From contig NZ_CP107905.1 of the NCBI RefSeq assembly GCF_036014015.1, forward strand, positions 8,866,001 to 8,930,000: DNA of 64,000 bases. Direction: 5' to 3'. Shown here in pieces: positions 42,286 to 52,947 of this stretch. Source of the DNA: Streptomyces sp. NBC_00457 (GTDB taxonomy: Bacteria > Actinomycetota > Actinomycetes > Streptomycetales > Streptomycetaceae). A model generated the notes under the pieces. The model saw only the letters and a program-made list of their open reading frames with translations, ran no database searches and was not told the DNA's origin. Every line of letters starts with the position of its first letter. The stretch's first letter is position 1. The position numbers were made by a program, and so were the translations under genes.

Positions 42286-45200
42286 GTGACGACGGGCTGG
42301 CAGTTCTGGGTCGACCGAGGCGGCACCTTCACGGACATCGTCGCGCGACGCCCCGACGGCCGGCTCCTCACCCACAAGCTCCTGTCCGACAACCCCGCCC
42401 GCTATGCCGACGCGGCAGTCGCCGGCGTACGCGAACTGCTGGGCGGCTCCCATGCCCCCGTCGAGGCCGTCCGGATGGGGACCACCGTCGCCACCAACGC
42501 CCTCCTGGAACGCAAGGGCGAGCGCACGCTCCTGGTCATCACCCGTGGCTTCCGCGACGCCCTGCGGATCGCCTACCAGAACCGCCCCCGCATCTTCGCC
42601 CGCCGCATCGAACTCCCCGAGCTGCTCTATGAGCGGGTCGTCGAGGTCGACGAGCGCATCGCCGCCGACGGCACCGTCCTGCGCGCTCCCGACCTGTACG
42701 CCCTCGCCGGGCCCCTCCAGGAGGCGTACGACGACGGTGTCCGGGCCATGGCCGTGGTCTGCATGCACAGCCACCTCCACCCCGCCCACGAACAGGCCGT
42801 CGGCGAGCTGGCCGCCCGAATCGGTTTCCCCCAGATCTCGCTGTCCAGCGAGGTCAGTCCGCTGATGAAGCTTGTCCCGCGCGGGGATACCGCCGTCGTC
42901 GACGCCTACCTGTCGCCCGTGCTGCGGCGCTACGTCCAGCATGTCGCCGACGAACTCGAAGGCGTGCGGCTGATGTTCATGCAGTCCAACGGCGGGCTCG
43001 CGGAAGCCGGGCAGTTCCGCGGCAAGGACGCCATCCTGTCCGGGCCTGCCGGCGGGATCGTAGGCATGGCCCGCATGTCGCAACTGGCCGGCTTCGACCG
43101 GGTCATCGGCTTCGACATGGGTGGCACCTCCACGGACGTCTCGCACTTCGCGGGCGAGTACGAACGCGTCTTCACCACGCAGATCGCCGGAGTCCGGCTG
43201 CGCGCTCCCATGCTGGACATCCACACCGTCGCGGCCGGCGGCGGCTCGGTCCTTCACTTCGACGGCTCCCGCTACCGCGTAGGGCCGGACTCGGCGGGCG
43301 CGGAGCCGGGGCCCGCCTGCTACCGGGGCGGCGGCCCGCTTGCCGTCACCGACGCCAATGTCATGCTCGGCCGCATCCAACCCGCCCATTTCCCCAAGGT
43401 GTTCGGCCCCGACGGCGACCAGCCCCTCGACGACGCGCTCGTCCGCGACCGGTTCGCCGCCCTCGCCCGGGAGATCCGGGAGCAGACCGGCGACGACCGC
43501 ACAGCGGAGCAGGTCGCCGAGGGCTACCTGCAGATCGCCGTCGCCAACATCGCCAACGCGGTCAAGCGGATCTCCGTCCAGAAGGGCCACGACGTCACCC
43601 GCTACGCCCTCACCACCTTCGGTGGTGCGGGAGGCCAGCACGCGTGCATGGTCGCCGACTCGCTCGGCATCCGCACCGTCCTCGTGCCGCCCATGGCCGG
43701 CGTGCTCTCCGCGCTCGGCATCGGCCTCGCCGACACCACCGCCATGCGCGAACAGTCCGTCGAGGCACCCCTGGAGCCCGCCTCCATGCCCGCCGTCCTC
43801 AAGACCGCCGACGACCTGGAGGGGGCCGCCCGCGCCGAACTCCTCGCCGAGGACATCCCCGAGGACCGCATCAGGATCACCCGCCGCGCCCAGCTCCGCT
43901 ACGACGGCACCGACACCACCCTCACCGTCGAGCTCACCGAGCCCGACACCATGCGGCACGCCTTCGAAGAACGTCATCGCGCCACGTACTCCTTCACGCT
44001 CGACCGCCCGGTTGTCGTCGAAGCCCTCTCCGTAGAAGCCACCGGCATCACCGAACCCCCCGATCTCTCCGCTCTCGCCCCGTTCGCAGCCGCCCCTGAC
44101 GGCCGCTCCGCCGCGCCGGACACCGTCCGCCTCCATACCGGCGGCGCCTGGCGCGACGTACCCCTCCATCGCCGCGAGAACCTGCCCCCCGGCGAAACCG
44201 TCACCGGCCCTGCGATCATCACCGAGGCCAGTGCGACGACCGTCGTCGACGACGGCTGGCGGGCCGCGACGACCGACGACGGGCATCTGGTCATGGAACG
44301 CGCGGTGATTACGCAGAGTTCCGATCTCGACACAAAAGCTGATCCCGTTCGGCTCGAGGTCTTCAACAACCTCTTCATGTCGATCGCCGAACAGATGGGC
44401 GCCCGGCTGGAGTCCACCGCGCAGTCCGTCAACATCAAGGAGCGCCTGGACTTCTCCTGCGCCCTCTTCGACCCGGACGGAAACCTGGTGGCCAACGCCC
44501 CCCACATCCCCGTCCACCTGGGCTCGATGGGCACCAGCGTCAAGGAGGTCATCCAGCGGCGCGGCTCCGGGATGCGCCCCGGCGACACCTACGCCGTCAA
44601 CGACCCGTACCACGGCGGCACCCACCTCCCCGACGTCACCGTGATCACCCCGGTCTTCGACACCGAGAACACCGAGAACACCGAGGACACCGAGGACACC
44701 GAGGACACCGCGGACACGGAGAGCAACCGGATCCTCTTCTACGTCGCCTCACGCGGCCACCACGCCGAGATCGGCGGCATCGCGCCCGGCTCCATGCCCG
44801 CCAACAGCCGCACCATCGAAGAGGAAGGGATCCTCTTCGACAACTGGCTGCTCGCCGAGCGGGGCCGCTTCCGCGAGGAGGAGACCCTCCGCCTCCTCAC
44901 CGAGGCGCGCTACCCCTCCCGCAACCCGAAGACCAACCTCGCCGACCTGCGCGCCCAGATCGCCGCCAACCAGAAGGGCGTCGGCGAAGTCGCCCGCATG
45001 ATCGAGAACTTCGGCCTCGCCGTCGTCCAGGCGTACATGAAGCACGTCCAGGACAACGCGGAGGAGGCAGTACGACGGGTCATCGACGCGCTGGACGACG
45101 GTGAGTACGCCTACGAGACCGACTCGGGGGCCGTCATCCGGGTCAGCGTGCGGGTCGACCGTGAGAACCGGTCCGCAACCGTCGACTTCACCGGAACCTC

Positions 45201-45972
45201 CCCCCAGCTGGACTCGAACTTCAACGCGCCCTTCGCGGTCGTCAACGCGGCCGTCCTGTACGTCTTCCGCACTCTCGTCGCCGACGACATCCCCCTCAAC
45301 GACGGCTGTCTGCGCCCCCTCGACATCGTGGTGCCGTCCGGCTCGATGCTCGCCCCGGAGCCGCCGGCCGCCGTGGTCGCCGGCAACGTGGAGACCTCGC
45401 AGGCCATCACCGGCGCGCTGTATGCCGCACTCGGCGTCCAGGCCGAAGGCTCCGGCACGATGAACAACGTGACCTTCGGCAACGAACGGCACCAGTACTA
45501 CGAGACCGTCGCCTCCGGATCCGGCGCGGGCGACGGCTTCCCGGGGGCGCCCGTCGTGCAGACCCATATGACCAACTCGCGGCTCACCGACCCGGAAGTC
45601 CTGGAGTGGCGACTGCCCGTCCAGCTCGAGGAGTTCGCCGTCCGGCGTGGGAGCGGCGGCGACGGACGCTGGCGCGGCGGCGACGGAGCGGTGCGCCGCA
45701 TCCGGTTCCACGAGCCGATGACCGTCTCCACGCTCTCCCAGCACCGCAGGGTCCCGCCGTACGGCATGGCGGGCGGCGAACCGGGCGCGCTGGGCGCCAA
45801 CCGTGTCGAGCGCGCGGACGGTACGGTCAGCGCACTGGGCGCGAGCGATGCGACGGACGTCGTCCCGGGCGACGTACTCGTCGTCGAGACCCCAGGCGGC
45901 GGAGGCTACGGACCGCCGTCCCCCGACCCCCATCAAGCAGGAGAAGAGATCGATGATCTTCGGGCGTTCTGA
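42286..45972 (+). CDS. ATP-dependent 5-oxoprolinase / hydantoinase, HyuA-HyuB fusion (OplAH type)
   Basis: 1228 aa. HyuA half (~1-690): [72 protein letters not shown]. HyuB half (~690-1215): [79 protein letters not shown]. The fused, eukaryote-like layout fits 5-oxoproline to glutamate with ATP; N-methylhydantoin is an alternative substrate. GTG 42286 has GGGGAG six bases upstream. A 9-base repeat tract ([17 protein letters not shown]) interrupts the HyuB half. The last 20 bases overlap cvnD. Confidence 0.88.
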   Translation: MTTGWQFWVDRGGTFTDIVARRPDGRLLTHKLLSDNPARYADAAVAGVRELLGGSHAPVEAVRMGTTVATNALLERKGERTLLVITRGFRDALRIAYQNRPRIFARRIELPELLYERVVEVDERIAADGTVLRAPDLYALAGPLQEAYDDGVRAMAVVCMHSHLHPAHEQAVGELAARIGFPQISLSSEVSPLMKLVPRGDTAVVDAYLSPVLRRYVQHVADELEGVRLMFMQSNGGLAEAGQFRGKDAILSGPAGGIVGMARMSQLAGFDRVIGFDMGGTSTDVSHFAGEYERVFTTQIAGVRLRAPMLDIHTVAAGGGSVLHFDGSRYRVGPDSAGAEPGPACYRGGGPLAVTDANVMLGRIQPAHFPKVFGPDGDQPLDDALVRDRFAALAREIREQTGDDRTAEQVAEGYLQIAVANIANAVKRISVQKGHDVTRYALTTFGGAGGQHACMVADSLGIRTVLVPPMAGVLSALGIGLADTTAMREQSVEAPLEPASMPAVLKTADDLEGAARAELLAEDIPEDRIRITRRAQLRYDGTDTTLTVELTEPDTMRHAFEERHRATYSFTLDRPVVVEALSVEATGITEPPDLSALAPFAAAPDGRSAAPDTVRLHTGGAWRDVPLHRRENLPPGETVTGPAIITEASATTVVDDGWRAATTDDGHLVMERAVITQSSDLDTKADPVRLEVFNNLFMSIAEQMGARLESTAQSVNIKERLDFSCALFDPDGNLVANAPHIPVHLGSMGTSVKEVIQRRGSGMRPGDTYAVNDPYHGGTHLPDVTVITPVFDTENTENTEDTEDTEDTADTESNRILFYVASRGHHAEIGGIAPGSMPANSRTIEEEGILFDNWLLAERGRFREEETLRLLTEARYPSRNPKTNLADLRAQIAANQKGVGEVARMIENFGLAVVQAYMKHVQDNAEEAVRRVIDALDDGEYAYETDSGAVIRVSVRVDRENRSATVDFTGTSPQLDSNFNAPFAVVNAAVLYVFRTLVADDIPLNDGCLRPLDIVVPSGSMLAPEPPAAVVAGNVETSQAITGALYAALGVQAEGSGTMNNVTFGNERHQYYETVASGSGAGDGFPGAPVVQTHMTNSRLTDPEVLEWRLPVQLEEFAVRRGSGGDGRWRGGDGAVRRIRFHEPMTVSTLSQHRRVPPYGMAGGEPGALGANRVERADGTVSALGASDATDVVPGDVLVVETPGGGGYGPPSPDPHQAGEEIDDLRAF
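44659..44718 (+). repeat. 9-bp microsatellite-like repeat inside oplAH
   Basis: GAG(A/G)ACACC repeated five times plus degenerate ends, in frame, encoding ENT/EDT units. It lies in a surface loop between VITPVFDTE and [19 protein letters not shown], both conserved. Confidence 0.85.
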
Positions 45973-46558
45973 GCGCGGCAAGCCCCCGGTCGAGCCGGTC
46001 ACGCTCAAGATCCTGGTGGCCGGCGGCTTCGGCGTGGGCAAGACCACGCTCGTCGGCGCGGTCAGCGAGATCAGGCCACTGCGCACCGAGGAACTGCTCA
46101 CGGAGGCCGGACGCCCGGTCGACGACACGAGCGGCGTGGAGGGCAAGCACACCACGACCGTCGCGATGGACTTCGGGCGCATCACCCTGCGTGAGGACCT
46201 GGTGCTGTATCTCTTCGGCACGCCCGGTCAGGAGCGGTTCTGGTTCATGTGGGACGAGCTCTCCGAGGGCGCGCTCGGCGCGGTCGTCCTGGCCGACACC
46301 CGGCGCCTGGAGGACTCCTTCGCCGCCGTCGACTACTTCGAGCGGCGCTCCATACCCTTCGTCGTGGCCGTCAACTGCTTCGAGGGAGCCGCTCGTTACC
46401 CGGAGGACGACGTACGCCAGGCGCTCGACCTCGACGACTACGTACCCCTGGTGTTGTGCGACGCCCGCGACCGGGAGTCCGTCAAGGAGGTCCTCATCAG
46501 CGTGGTTGAGCACGCCATGGCGTACGCGGCGGACCACCGTCAGACGGTCACCACCTGA
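45953..46558 (+). CDS. cvnD: Conservon small GTPase-like protein CvnD
   Basis: 201 aa Ras-like (MglA-type) GTPase. P-loop GGFGVGKTT (24-32), a Thr-rich switch ([14 protein letters not shown]), G3 FGTPGQERF (88-96), and VNCFEG (140-145) in place of the canonical NKxD. Normally encoded directly after cvnC. Here it follows oplAH, overlapping its 3' end by 20 bases, while cvnABC lie 7.3 kb upstream. ATG 45953 has GGAG about ten bases upstream and opens [21 protein letters not shown], typical of CvnD. Confidence 0.93.
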   Translation: MIFGRSERGKPPVEPVTLKILVAGGFGVGKTTLVGAVSEIRPLRTEELLTEAGRPVDDTSGVEGKHTTTVAMDFGRITLREDLVLYLFGTPGQERFWFMWDELSEGALGAVVLADTRRLEDSFAAVDYFERRSIPFVVAVNCFEGAARYPEDDVRQALDLDDYVPLVLCDARDRESVKEVLISVVEHAMAYAADHRQTVTT

Positions 46559-46567
46559 CGCACACGC

Positions 46568-46603
46568 GCGGCCCGTACCCCCACCGACCGGGGTACGGGC
46601 CGC
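46568..46603. terminator. Bidirectional terminator between cvnD and glpK
   Basis: Perfect 14-pair stem GCGGCCCGTACCCC / GGGGTACGGGCCGC with an eight-base loop, ten bases after the cvnD stop and eleven before the glpK stop. Confidence 0.88.
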
Positions 46604-46614
46604 AGTTCCGGTGC

Positions 46615-48123
<1,509 letters not shown>

Positions 48124-48145
48124 GACGTCCCCTTCGTCGGATCCT

Positions 48146-48871
48146 TCAGAACGCTGCGTTGAAGATCACCCCGGACAGCGCCCCGCCGATCAGCGGACCC
48201 ACTACCGGAATCCACGCGTAACCCCAGTCCGAGGTGCCCTTGTTGGGGATCGGGAGCAGCGCGTGGGCGATGCGCGGGCCCAGGTCACGGGCCGGGTTGA
48301 TGGCGTACCCGGTGGGACCGCCGAGCGACAGACCGATGCCGACCACCAGGAACGAGACGATCAGAATCGCGGTACCGGACTCACCGAGCCCCTTGGTCAG
48401 GCCGAACGCCAGGATGGGCAGCACGAGACCGACGGTCGCGATGATCTCGGTGATGAGGTTCGCCACGGGATTGCGGATCGCGGGCGCCGTGGAGAAGACC
48501 CCGAGCGTCGGCTGCGCCTTGTCCTCCTCGGCGTTGGCCTGGAACTGCGCGAAATAGACGAGCCAGCACAGGATCGCGCCGAGGAAGGCGCCGACCATCT
48601 GCCCGGCGACATAGAGGTGGACCTTGTCCCAGTCCCCGGTGTCGATGGCGATCCCGAGGGTCACGGCGGGATTGAGGTGCCCACCGGACAGCGGTGCGGC
48701 GGTGTACGCCCCCGCCAGCACGCCGAAGCCCCAGCCGAAGGCGATGACGACCCAGCCGGCGTCCTTGGCCTTGGAGTAGTTCAGTACGACAGCGGCGACC
48801 ACTCCGGCGCCGAACAGAATCAGGATCGCGGTACCGATGACTTCGCCGACGAATATGTCTCCGTCGCTCAT
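48146..48871 (-). CDS. glpF: Glycerol facilitator (aquaglyceroporin)
   Basis: 241 aa MIP channel with six membrane segments and both pore motifs, [12 protein letters not shown] about residue 62 and [14 protein letters not shown] about 190; the Asp after the second NPAR is the mark of glycerol channels. First gene of the glpFK operon. No gylR-type IclR regulator is next to it, unlike the S. coelicolor gyl operon. Confidence 0.95.
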   Translation of the reverse strand: MSDGDIFVGEVIGTAILILFGAGVVAAVVLNYSKAKDAGWVVIAFGWGFGVLAGAYTAAPLSGGHLNPAVTLGIAIDTGDWDKVHLYVAGQMVGAFLGAILCWLVYFAQFQANAEEDKAQPTLGVFSTAPAIRNPVANLITEIIATVGLVLPILAFGLTKGLGESGTAILIVSFLVVGIGLSLGGPTGYAINPARDLGPRIAHALLPIPNKGTSDWGYAWIPVVGPLIGGALSGVIFNAAF

Positions 48872-49196
48872 GGCGGCTCCTAGGCCCTGGCCCGGGACGA
48901 TCGGCCCCGGTCCTCCGTGCGGGGTGCGGTTCCCTTGGCGAACAGCCGGAGGCAGGGAGAGTCCCGCGCCCCGCCCGGCGTCCGTGACGAGCGTGCCGTA
49001 ACAGCCGAATCACCCGTGGGGGAGTGGCCCTTGGTTCAGGCGGGGCCCGCGCGGCGCAGTGCCTGGTTACGCCGAGAATGTACGGCGATGTCGACTGACA
49101 CCGGGAAGTTTTCACCGGCACTCAGAGAGCGTCAAGGTCGTTGACGGCAACGGTTGAGAGGCACGGTGAGAAGTGCGACCGGAGCCGGCGTGCCCC
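48872..49196. other. Upstream region of glpFK
   Basis: 325 bases between glpF and the end of the EAL-CBS-GGDEF gene. CGTCAA-GGTCG-TTGACG (49130-49146) is an inverted repeat about 260 bases before glpF. No gene, and no clear promoter pair, seen. Confidence 0.4.
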
Positions 49197-50900
49197 TCAG
49201 CCCCTCCCGGGCTCCACCACCGCGCACTCCGCCGGAGCGGGCCCGGCCCCCGATCCGCGGCGGATCTCGTGCCCGGGCAGACCCGCGCGGCCCAGCACCC
49301 AGCTCGCCCCGGACAACGATTTCGCGGCCTTCTTGAGCGGCGCCAGGCACGCGGACGCCTGCCGGTGGTCCGCGACGCTGCCCGGCATGCACAGGACCGT
49401 GGCCAGGGACAACGTGACGGCTCGCCCGCCCGCGGACCAGGGGGCGTCCAGCACGGAGAGGGCCAGCGGATCCAGCCCCTCCGGGTCGGCGAGCACCAGG
49501 AAGTCGTCTCCGCCGATATGGCCCACCCGGGTGCTCTCGGACGCGGCGTGCTGCAGGGCCCGCCCCACCGACCGGATCAGCTCGTCGCCCGCCGCGAATC
49601 CCGCCCCGTCGTTCACCTGTTTGAAGTGGTCGACATCCAGCCAACTCAGCGCGAAGGTCCGCCCGTCCGCGATCCGCCGGTCCACCTCACCGGTGATCGC
49701 GTCCGAACCGGGCAGCCGGGTCAGCGGATTGAGCGACGCCGCTTCCTCGACCCGGGTCTCGGCCAGCGCCCGTACCAGGTCCGCCAGGCGTACGACGCCC
49801 ACGCACCGGCCGTAGCGGTCGACGACGGCGACGTCGTCCGACGTCCGGTCGCTGCCGCCGACCGCGACCACGTCCAGAACCTCCCAGGCGGTCGCGTCGA
49901 CGCCCACCGTCCGCGGCGGGTCGCCCAGCTTGGCCGCGGGCCGGTCGGCGTACAGGGCATGCCCGTAGCGCCCCGACATGGACAGCAGGAAGCGGGACCG
50001 GTGCAGCGAGCGGACCGGCACTCCGTCGCGGTCCACGAGCAGCACCCCGGACACGTCCGGCGAGCCGGTCAGCAGCGCCCGCACCTGGCCGGCGGACGCG
50101 GTGGCAGGCAACAGCGCGGCGGGCCGCACGAACTCCCGGACCGACGGGCCCGACGGCGGTGACGCCATGGCGCCGGGGGAGCGGGGCGGAACGTATACGT
50201 CCGCGGCCGGCAACCGGGCCGGCGGCGCGAACAGCTCCCCCTGCGCCAACTGCGCACCCGCCGACAGCGCAGCCGCACACTGCAGTTCGGTCTCGACGCC
50301 TTCCACCGACAGCAGCGCGCCCAACTGCTCGCACAGCGTCCGCATCGCCCGCACCGCCGCCGGCCGGGACAGCAGTGACGCATCGAGCTTCACCAGGTCG
50401 GGCGCGAGATCGGTGAGCAGCCGCAGCGGTACGTCCCCGTCCCCGACCCCGTCCGCACTGATCCGGAAACCCTGGTTCCGCAGCGATCCCACCGCCTCCA
50501 GCAGCGCCCGCTGCGGCACATGTGTGTACGGCGGGACCACATCGATGGTCACCTCCCACGGCAGCCTCCCGGCCTCACGCACGGCGGCATGCAGCGGGGT
50601 GAGGCCGCCGAGATCGGCGAGGGTGCCCGCGAACACGTTGACGTGCAGCGGCAGCATCGTCTCCTTGCGCGCCGCCGCACGGACCGCCAACACGGCCAGT
50701 CTGCCGTCGAGTTCGGGATCGCGGCGGGCCTCGGCCAGGATGTCGCCGGCCTCCGGGCGGGCGAGTATCTCCAGGCCCGCGACTCCGCCGGTGGTCAGAT
50801 TGACCACCGGTTGGAAGGCGAAGCGGAGAGTGTCCGTCCAGGAGTGCACGGGAGCATGATTTCGCCCCCAGCACACCCCCGAGCGCAGTTCATGAGACAT
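49197..50900 (-). CDS. EAL-CBS-GGDEF protein with degenerate EAL motifs
   Basis: 567 aa, soluble. N-terminal EAL domain (~25-235) keeps EILARP, LHVNVFAGTL, VKLDASLL and SVEGVET but has AD where catalytic DD is expected (ISADGVGDGD). Two CBS-like motifs follow (~265-385: VRALLTGSPDVSGVLLVDRDGVPVRSL; DVAVVDRYGRCVGVVRLADLVRAL). C-terminal GGDEF domain (~395-550) has SWLDVDHFKQVND and GHIGGDDFLVL, a GGDDF variant that may be active. So it could make cyclic di-GMP, with the EAL part a sensor. S. coelicolor has a protein of this layout (I believe SCO1397). ATG 50900 lacks a clear Shine-Dalgarno; GTG 50849 is an alternative. Confidence 0.88.
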   Translation of the reverse strand: MSHELRSGVCWGRNHAPVHSWTDTLRFAFQPVVNLTTGGVAGLEILARPEAGDILAEARRDPELDGRLAVLAVRAAARKETMLPLHVNVFAGTLADLGGLTPLHAAVREAGRLPWEVTIDVVPPYTHVPQRALLEAVGSLRNQGFRISADGVGDGDVPLRLLTDLAPDLVKLDASLLSRPAAVRAMRTLCEQLGALLSVEGVETELQCAAALSAGAQLAQGELFAPPARLPAADVYVPPRSPGAMASPPSGPSVREFVRPAALLPATASAGQVRALLTGSPDVSGVLLVDRDGVPVRSLHRSRFLLSMSGRYGHALYADRPAAKLGDPPRTVGVDATAWEVLDVVAVGGSDRTSDDVAVVDRYGRCVGVVRLADLVRALAETRVEEAASLNPLTRLPGSDAITGEVDRRIADGRTFALSWLDVDHFKQVNDGAGFAAGDELIRSVGRALQHAASESTRVGHIGGDDFLVLADPEGLDPLALSVLDAPWSAGGRAVTLSLATVLCMPGSVADHRQASACLAPLKKAAKSLSGASWVLGRAGLPGHEIRRGSGAGPAPAECAVVEPGRG

Positions 50901-50921
50901 TCACGCAGCATTCCGGACCGA

Positions 50922-50934
50922 TGACGCAGCGTGT
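50922..50934. promoter_or_regulatory. BldD-box-like site upstream of the EAL-CBS-GGDEF gene
   Basis: TGACGCAGCGTGT matches the BldD consensus tnACnC(A/T)GnGTnA at every defined position except the last. It is 22-34 bases upstream of the ATG, where a bound repressor would block transcription. BldD is itself controlled by cyclic di-GMP and represses several cyclic di-GMP enzyme genes. Confidence 0.6.
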
Positions 50935-50937
50935 GCA

Positions 50938-50969
50938 ACGTCTGTCGCTTTCGGACATATGACAGACGT
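50938..50969. repeat. Inverted repeat next to the BldD-like box
   Basis: ACGTCTGTC (50938-50946) and GACAGACGT (50961-50969), perfect nine-base arms with a 14-base loop, between the thiolase stop and the EAL-CBS-GGDEF start. Terminator of the thiolase operon or part of the promoter region. Confidence 0.5.
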
Positions 50970-51062
50970 GCCGTCGTCGCCCGGCGGAAGACCCGTGGGC
51001 GTACGACGGCGGGGTCGCGTTCGTACGGCCGTACCGTCGCGCGTGCCGCGCGGTCGGGTTCC

Positions 51063-52253
51063 TCATCGCACCGCGATCACCGCCGAACCATGGCCGAAAA
51101 GACCCTGGTTCGCAGTGATCCCCACCTGTGCCCCGGCGACCTGCCGAACACCGGCGTCCCCTCGCAACTGCCAGGTCAACTCGCAGACTTGGGCGATCGC
51201 CTGGGCCGGGACCGCCTCCCCGAAGGAGGCCAGACCACCACTGGCGTTCACGGGTATGCGCCCGCCGAGCGCCGTCGCGCCCTCCCGCAGCAGCTTCACG
51301 GCCTCGCCCTCGCTGCACAGTCCGAGATCCTCGTACCACTGCAACTCCAGGGCGGTGGACAGGTCGTAGACCTCGGCGAGAGAGAGATCCTCGGGCCCGA
51401 TACCGGCCTCCTCGTAGGCAGCCCGAGCGATCGACGCGCGGAACGTCTCGGCGGCGGGCTCCACCGTGGCCGCCGAGTCGGTCGCGATGTCCGGCAGGTC
51501 CAGCACGGTGTTCGGATAGCGCGGCGTGACCGTGGACACCGCCCGGATCCGCACCGGATTCGTCACCCCGTGGCAGCGCGCGAACTCCATGCTGCACAGC
51601 ACCAGCGCCGCCCCGCCGTCCGAGGTGGCGCAGATGTCCAGCAGCCGCAGCGGATCGGCGACCACGGCCGAAGCGGCGACGTCCTCCGCGGTGACCGGCT
51701 TGCGGTAGCGCGCGTTCGGATTGAGCGCCCCCTGTGCCGCGTTCTTCACCTTGACCTGTGCGAAGTCTTCCAGTGTGTCCCCGTGCACAGCCATCCGGCG
51801 GCGTGCGTACAGCCCGAAGTAGGTCGGATTCGTCGCGCCGAGGACCCGGAAGCGCAGCCAGTCGGGGTCGTCCGGCCGGTCGCCGCCGGCTGGTCGGAAG
51901 AACCCCTTGGGGGCTGCATCGGCACCCACGACGAGCACCACGTCCGCGAGCCCGGAAAGGATCTGCGCCCGGGCGGTGTTGACGGCCTGGGCCCCGGAAG
52001 CGCAGGCCGCGTACACGCTCGCGACCCGGGCCCCCTGCCAGCCCAGCGCCTTCGCGAACGTCGCCCCCGCCACATACCCCGGATAGCCGCCACGCACGGT
52101 GTCCGCGCCGACGACCGAATCGACCCGGCGCCACTCCAGCCCCGCGTCGGCGAGCGCCGCCCGGGCCGCCGCCGTTCCGTACTCGACGAAGCTGCGCCCC
52201 CACTTGCCCCAGGGGTGCATGCCCGCACCGAGCACCGCCACCTCTGCTGTCAT
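51063..52253 (-). CDS. Thiolase-like protein / lipid-transfer protein (SCP-2 thiolase family)
   Basis: 396 aa. AVLGAGMHPWGKWGRSFVEYG, the nucleophile region VYAACASGAQAVNTA about residue 86, LAEVYDLSTALELQWYEDLGLCSEGEA, and NASGGLASFGEAVPAQAIAQVCEL. This type acts on acyl-CoA or polyketide/steroid side chains and usually works with a small DUF35 OB-fold partner, encoded just upstream with a four-base overlap (ATGA). In steroid degraders the pair acts as a retro-aldolase. Substrate here unknown. Confidence 0.85.
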   Translation of the reverse strand: MTAEVAVLGAGMHPWGKWGRSFVEYGTAAARAALADAGLEWRRVDSVVGADTVRGGYPGYVAGATFAKALGWQGARVASVYAACASGAQAVNTARAQILSGLADVVLVVGADAAPKGFFRPAGGDRPDDPDWLRFRVLGATNPTYFGLYARRRMAVHGDTLEDFAQVKVKNAAQGALNPNARYRKPVTAEDVAASAVVADPLRLLDICATSDGGAALVLCSMEFARCHGVTNPVRIRAVSTVTPRYPNTVLDLPDIATDSAATVEPAAETFRASIARAAYEEAGIGPEDLSLAEVYDLSTALELQWYEDLGLCSEGEAVKLLREGATALGGRIPVNASGGLASFGEAVPAQAIAQVCELTWQLRGDAGVRQVAGAQVGITANQGLFGHGSAVIAVR

Positions 52254-52696
52254 CCCGCCTCCCCCGTCGGTCGCCATTGCCAGGTCGTCCAGACCGTCTC
52301 CGCGTCCTCATGGAGCACGCCCCGGACCACCTCCACCTCCATGCCCACCGCCAGATCGGCGACGGTGACCCCGGGTACCGCCTGTCCCAGCACCACCATC
52401 CGCTCGCTCTCCAGCTCCACAGCGATCAACGCGTACGGCTCCCACGGAAGTTCCGGATCGGTCACATAGGGTGACGGAGGCCGGTATCGGCTGTCCGTGT
52501 ACGACCAGACGCGCCCGCGCCGCGACAGCGGGACCTCGTCCAGATCGCCGCCCGGGCAGCCGGGGTTGCGGCAGTGCGAGTCCTCGCGGGGGAAGAAGAC
52601 CGAGGTGCAGGCCGTACAGCGCGTGCCGAGAAGCGTGAAGTCGTCCCCGTCGCCGGTGAACCATCGCTCCACCACAGGTATGTGTGTGCGTGACAA
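52250..52696 (-). CDS. DUF35 OB-fold protein with zinc ribbon
   Basis: 148 aa. Rubredoxin-like zinc ribbon (GTRCTACTSVFFPREDSHCRNPGC, residues ~24-47) followed by an OB fold (GRVWSYTDSRYRPP to WTTWQW). Partner of the thiolase encoded next. Start taken as TTG 52696 because GGGGAGGG lies four to six bases upstream. A perfect inverted repeat 21 bases further upstream is a likely repressor site. Confidence 0.87.
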   Translation of the reverse strand: MSRTHIPVVERWFTGDGDDFTLLGTRCTACTSVFFPREDSHCRNPGCPGGDLDEVPLSRRGRVWSYTDSRYRPPSPYVTDPELPWEPYALIAVELESERMVVLGQAVPGVTVADLAVGMEVEVVRGVLHEDAETVWTTWQWRPTGEAG

Positions 52697-52716
52697 GAAC
52701 CCTCCCCGGCAGGTGA

Positions 52717-52733
52717 TCTGACGGAACGTCAGA
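52717..52733. promoter_or_regulatory. Operator-like inverted repeat of the thiolase operon
   Basis: TCTGACGGAACGTCAGA: perfect seven-base arms, three-base centre, 21-37 bases upstream of the DUF35 start codon. Its form is typical of TetR-family operators in acyl-CoA pathways. No TetR gene is in the window. Confidence 0.6.
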
Positions 52734-52811
52734 AGTGTGCCATGGGCAACCTGAAATGAGCAGGGCGCAGTCAGAGAACCAAACGGGTCCTTGCGGCGTC
52801 GTCGTATCGGG

Positions 52812-52852
52812 AGAGGCGGCCGGGGCCCACGGGGGTGGCTCCGGCCGCCTCT
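52812..52852. terminator. Strong hairpin in a divergent gap
   Basis: Perfect 12-pair stem AGAGGCGGCCGG / CCGGCCGCCTCT with a 17-base loop. It lies between divergently transcribed genes, so neither gene needs it as a terminator; it may end an unseen small RNA or short gene. Confidence 0.55.
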
Positions 52853-52947
52853 TCACGTGGCGTGACACGAACGCCCGGAAACCCCACCGGCAAGCCCTGA
52901 GCCGCCCCCCGAAGACGTCCTCACCGTGATCGGATACAGTCCGCCGC

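Noticed and set aside
42028..44625. Open frame of 865 codons antisense to oplAH
   Set aside because: Shadow of HyuA motifs; its product is Gly/Val/Asp-rich without family content.
52735..52929. 64-codon frame in the gap before the Nudix gene
   Set aside because: No ribosome site, odd composition, and it contains the hairpin; a non-coding role is likelier.
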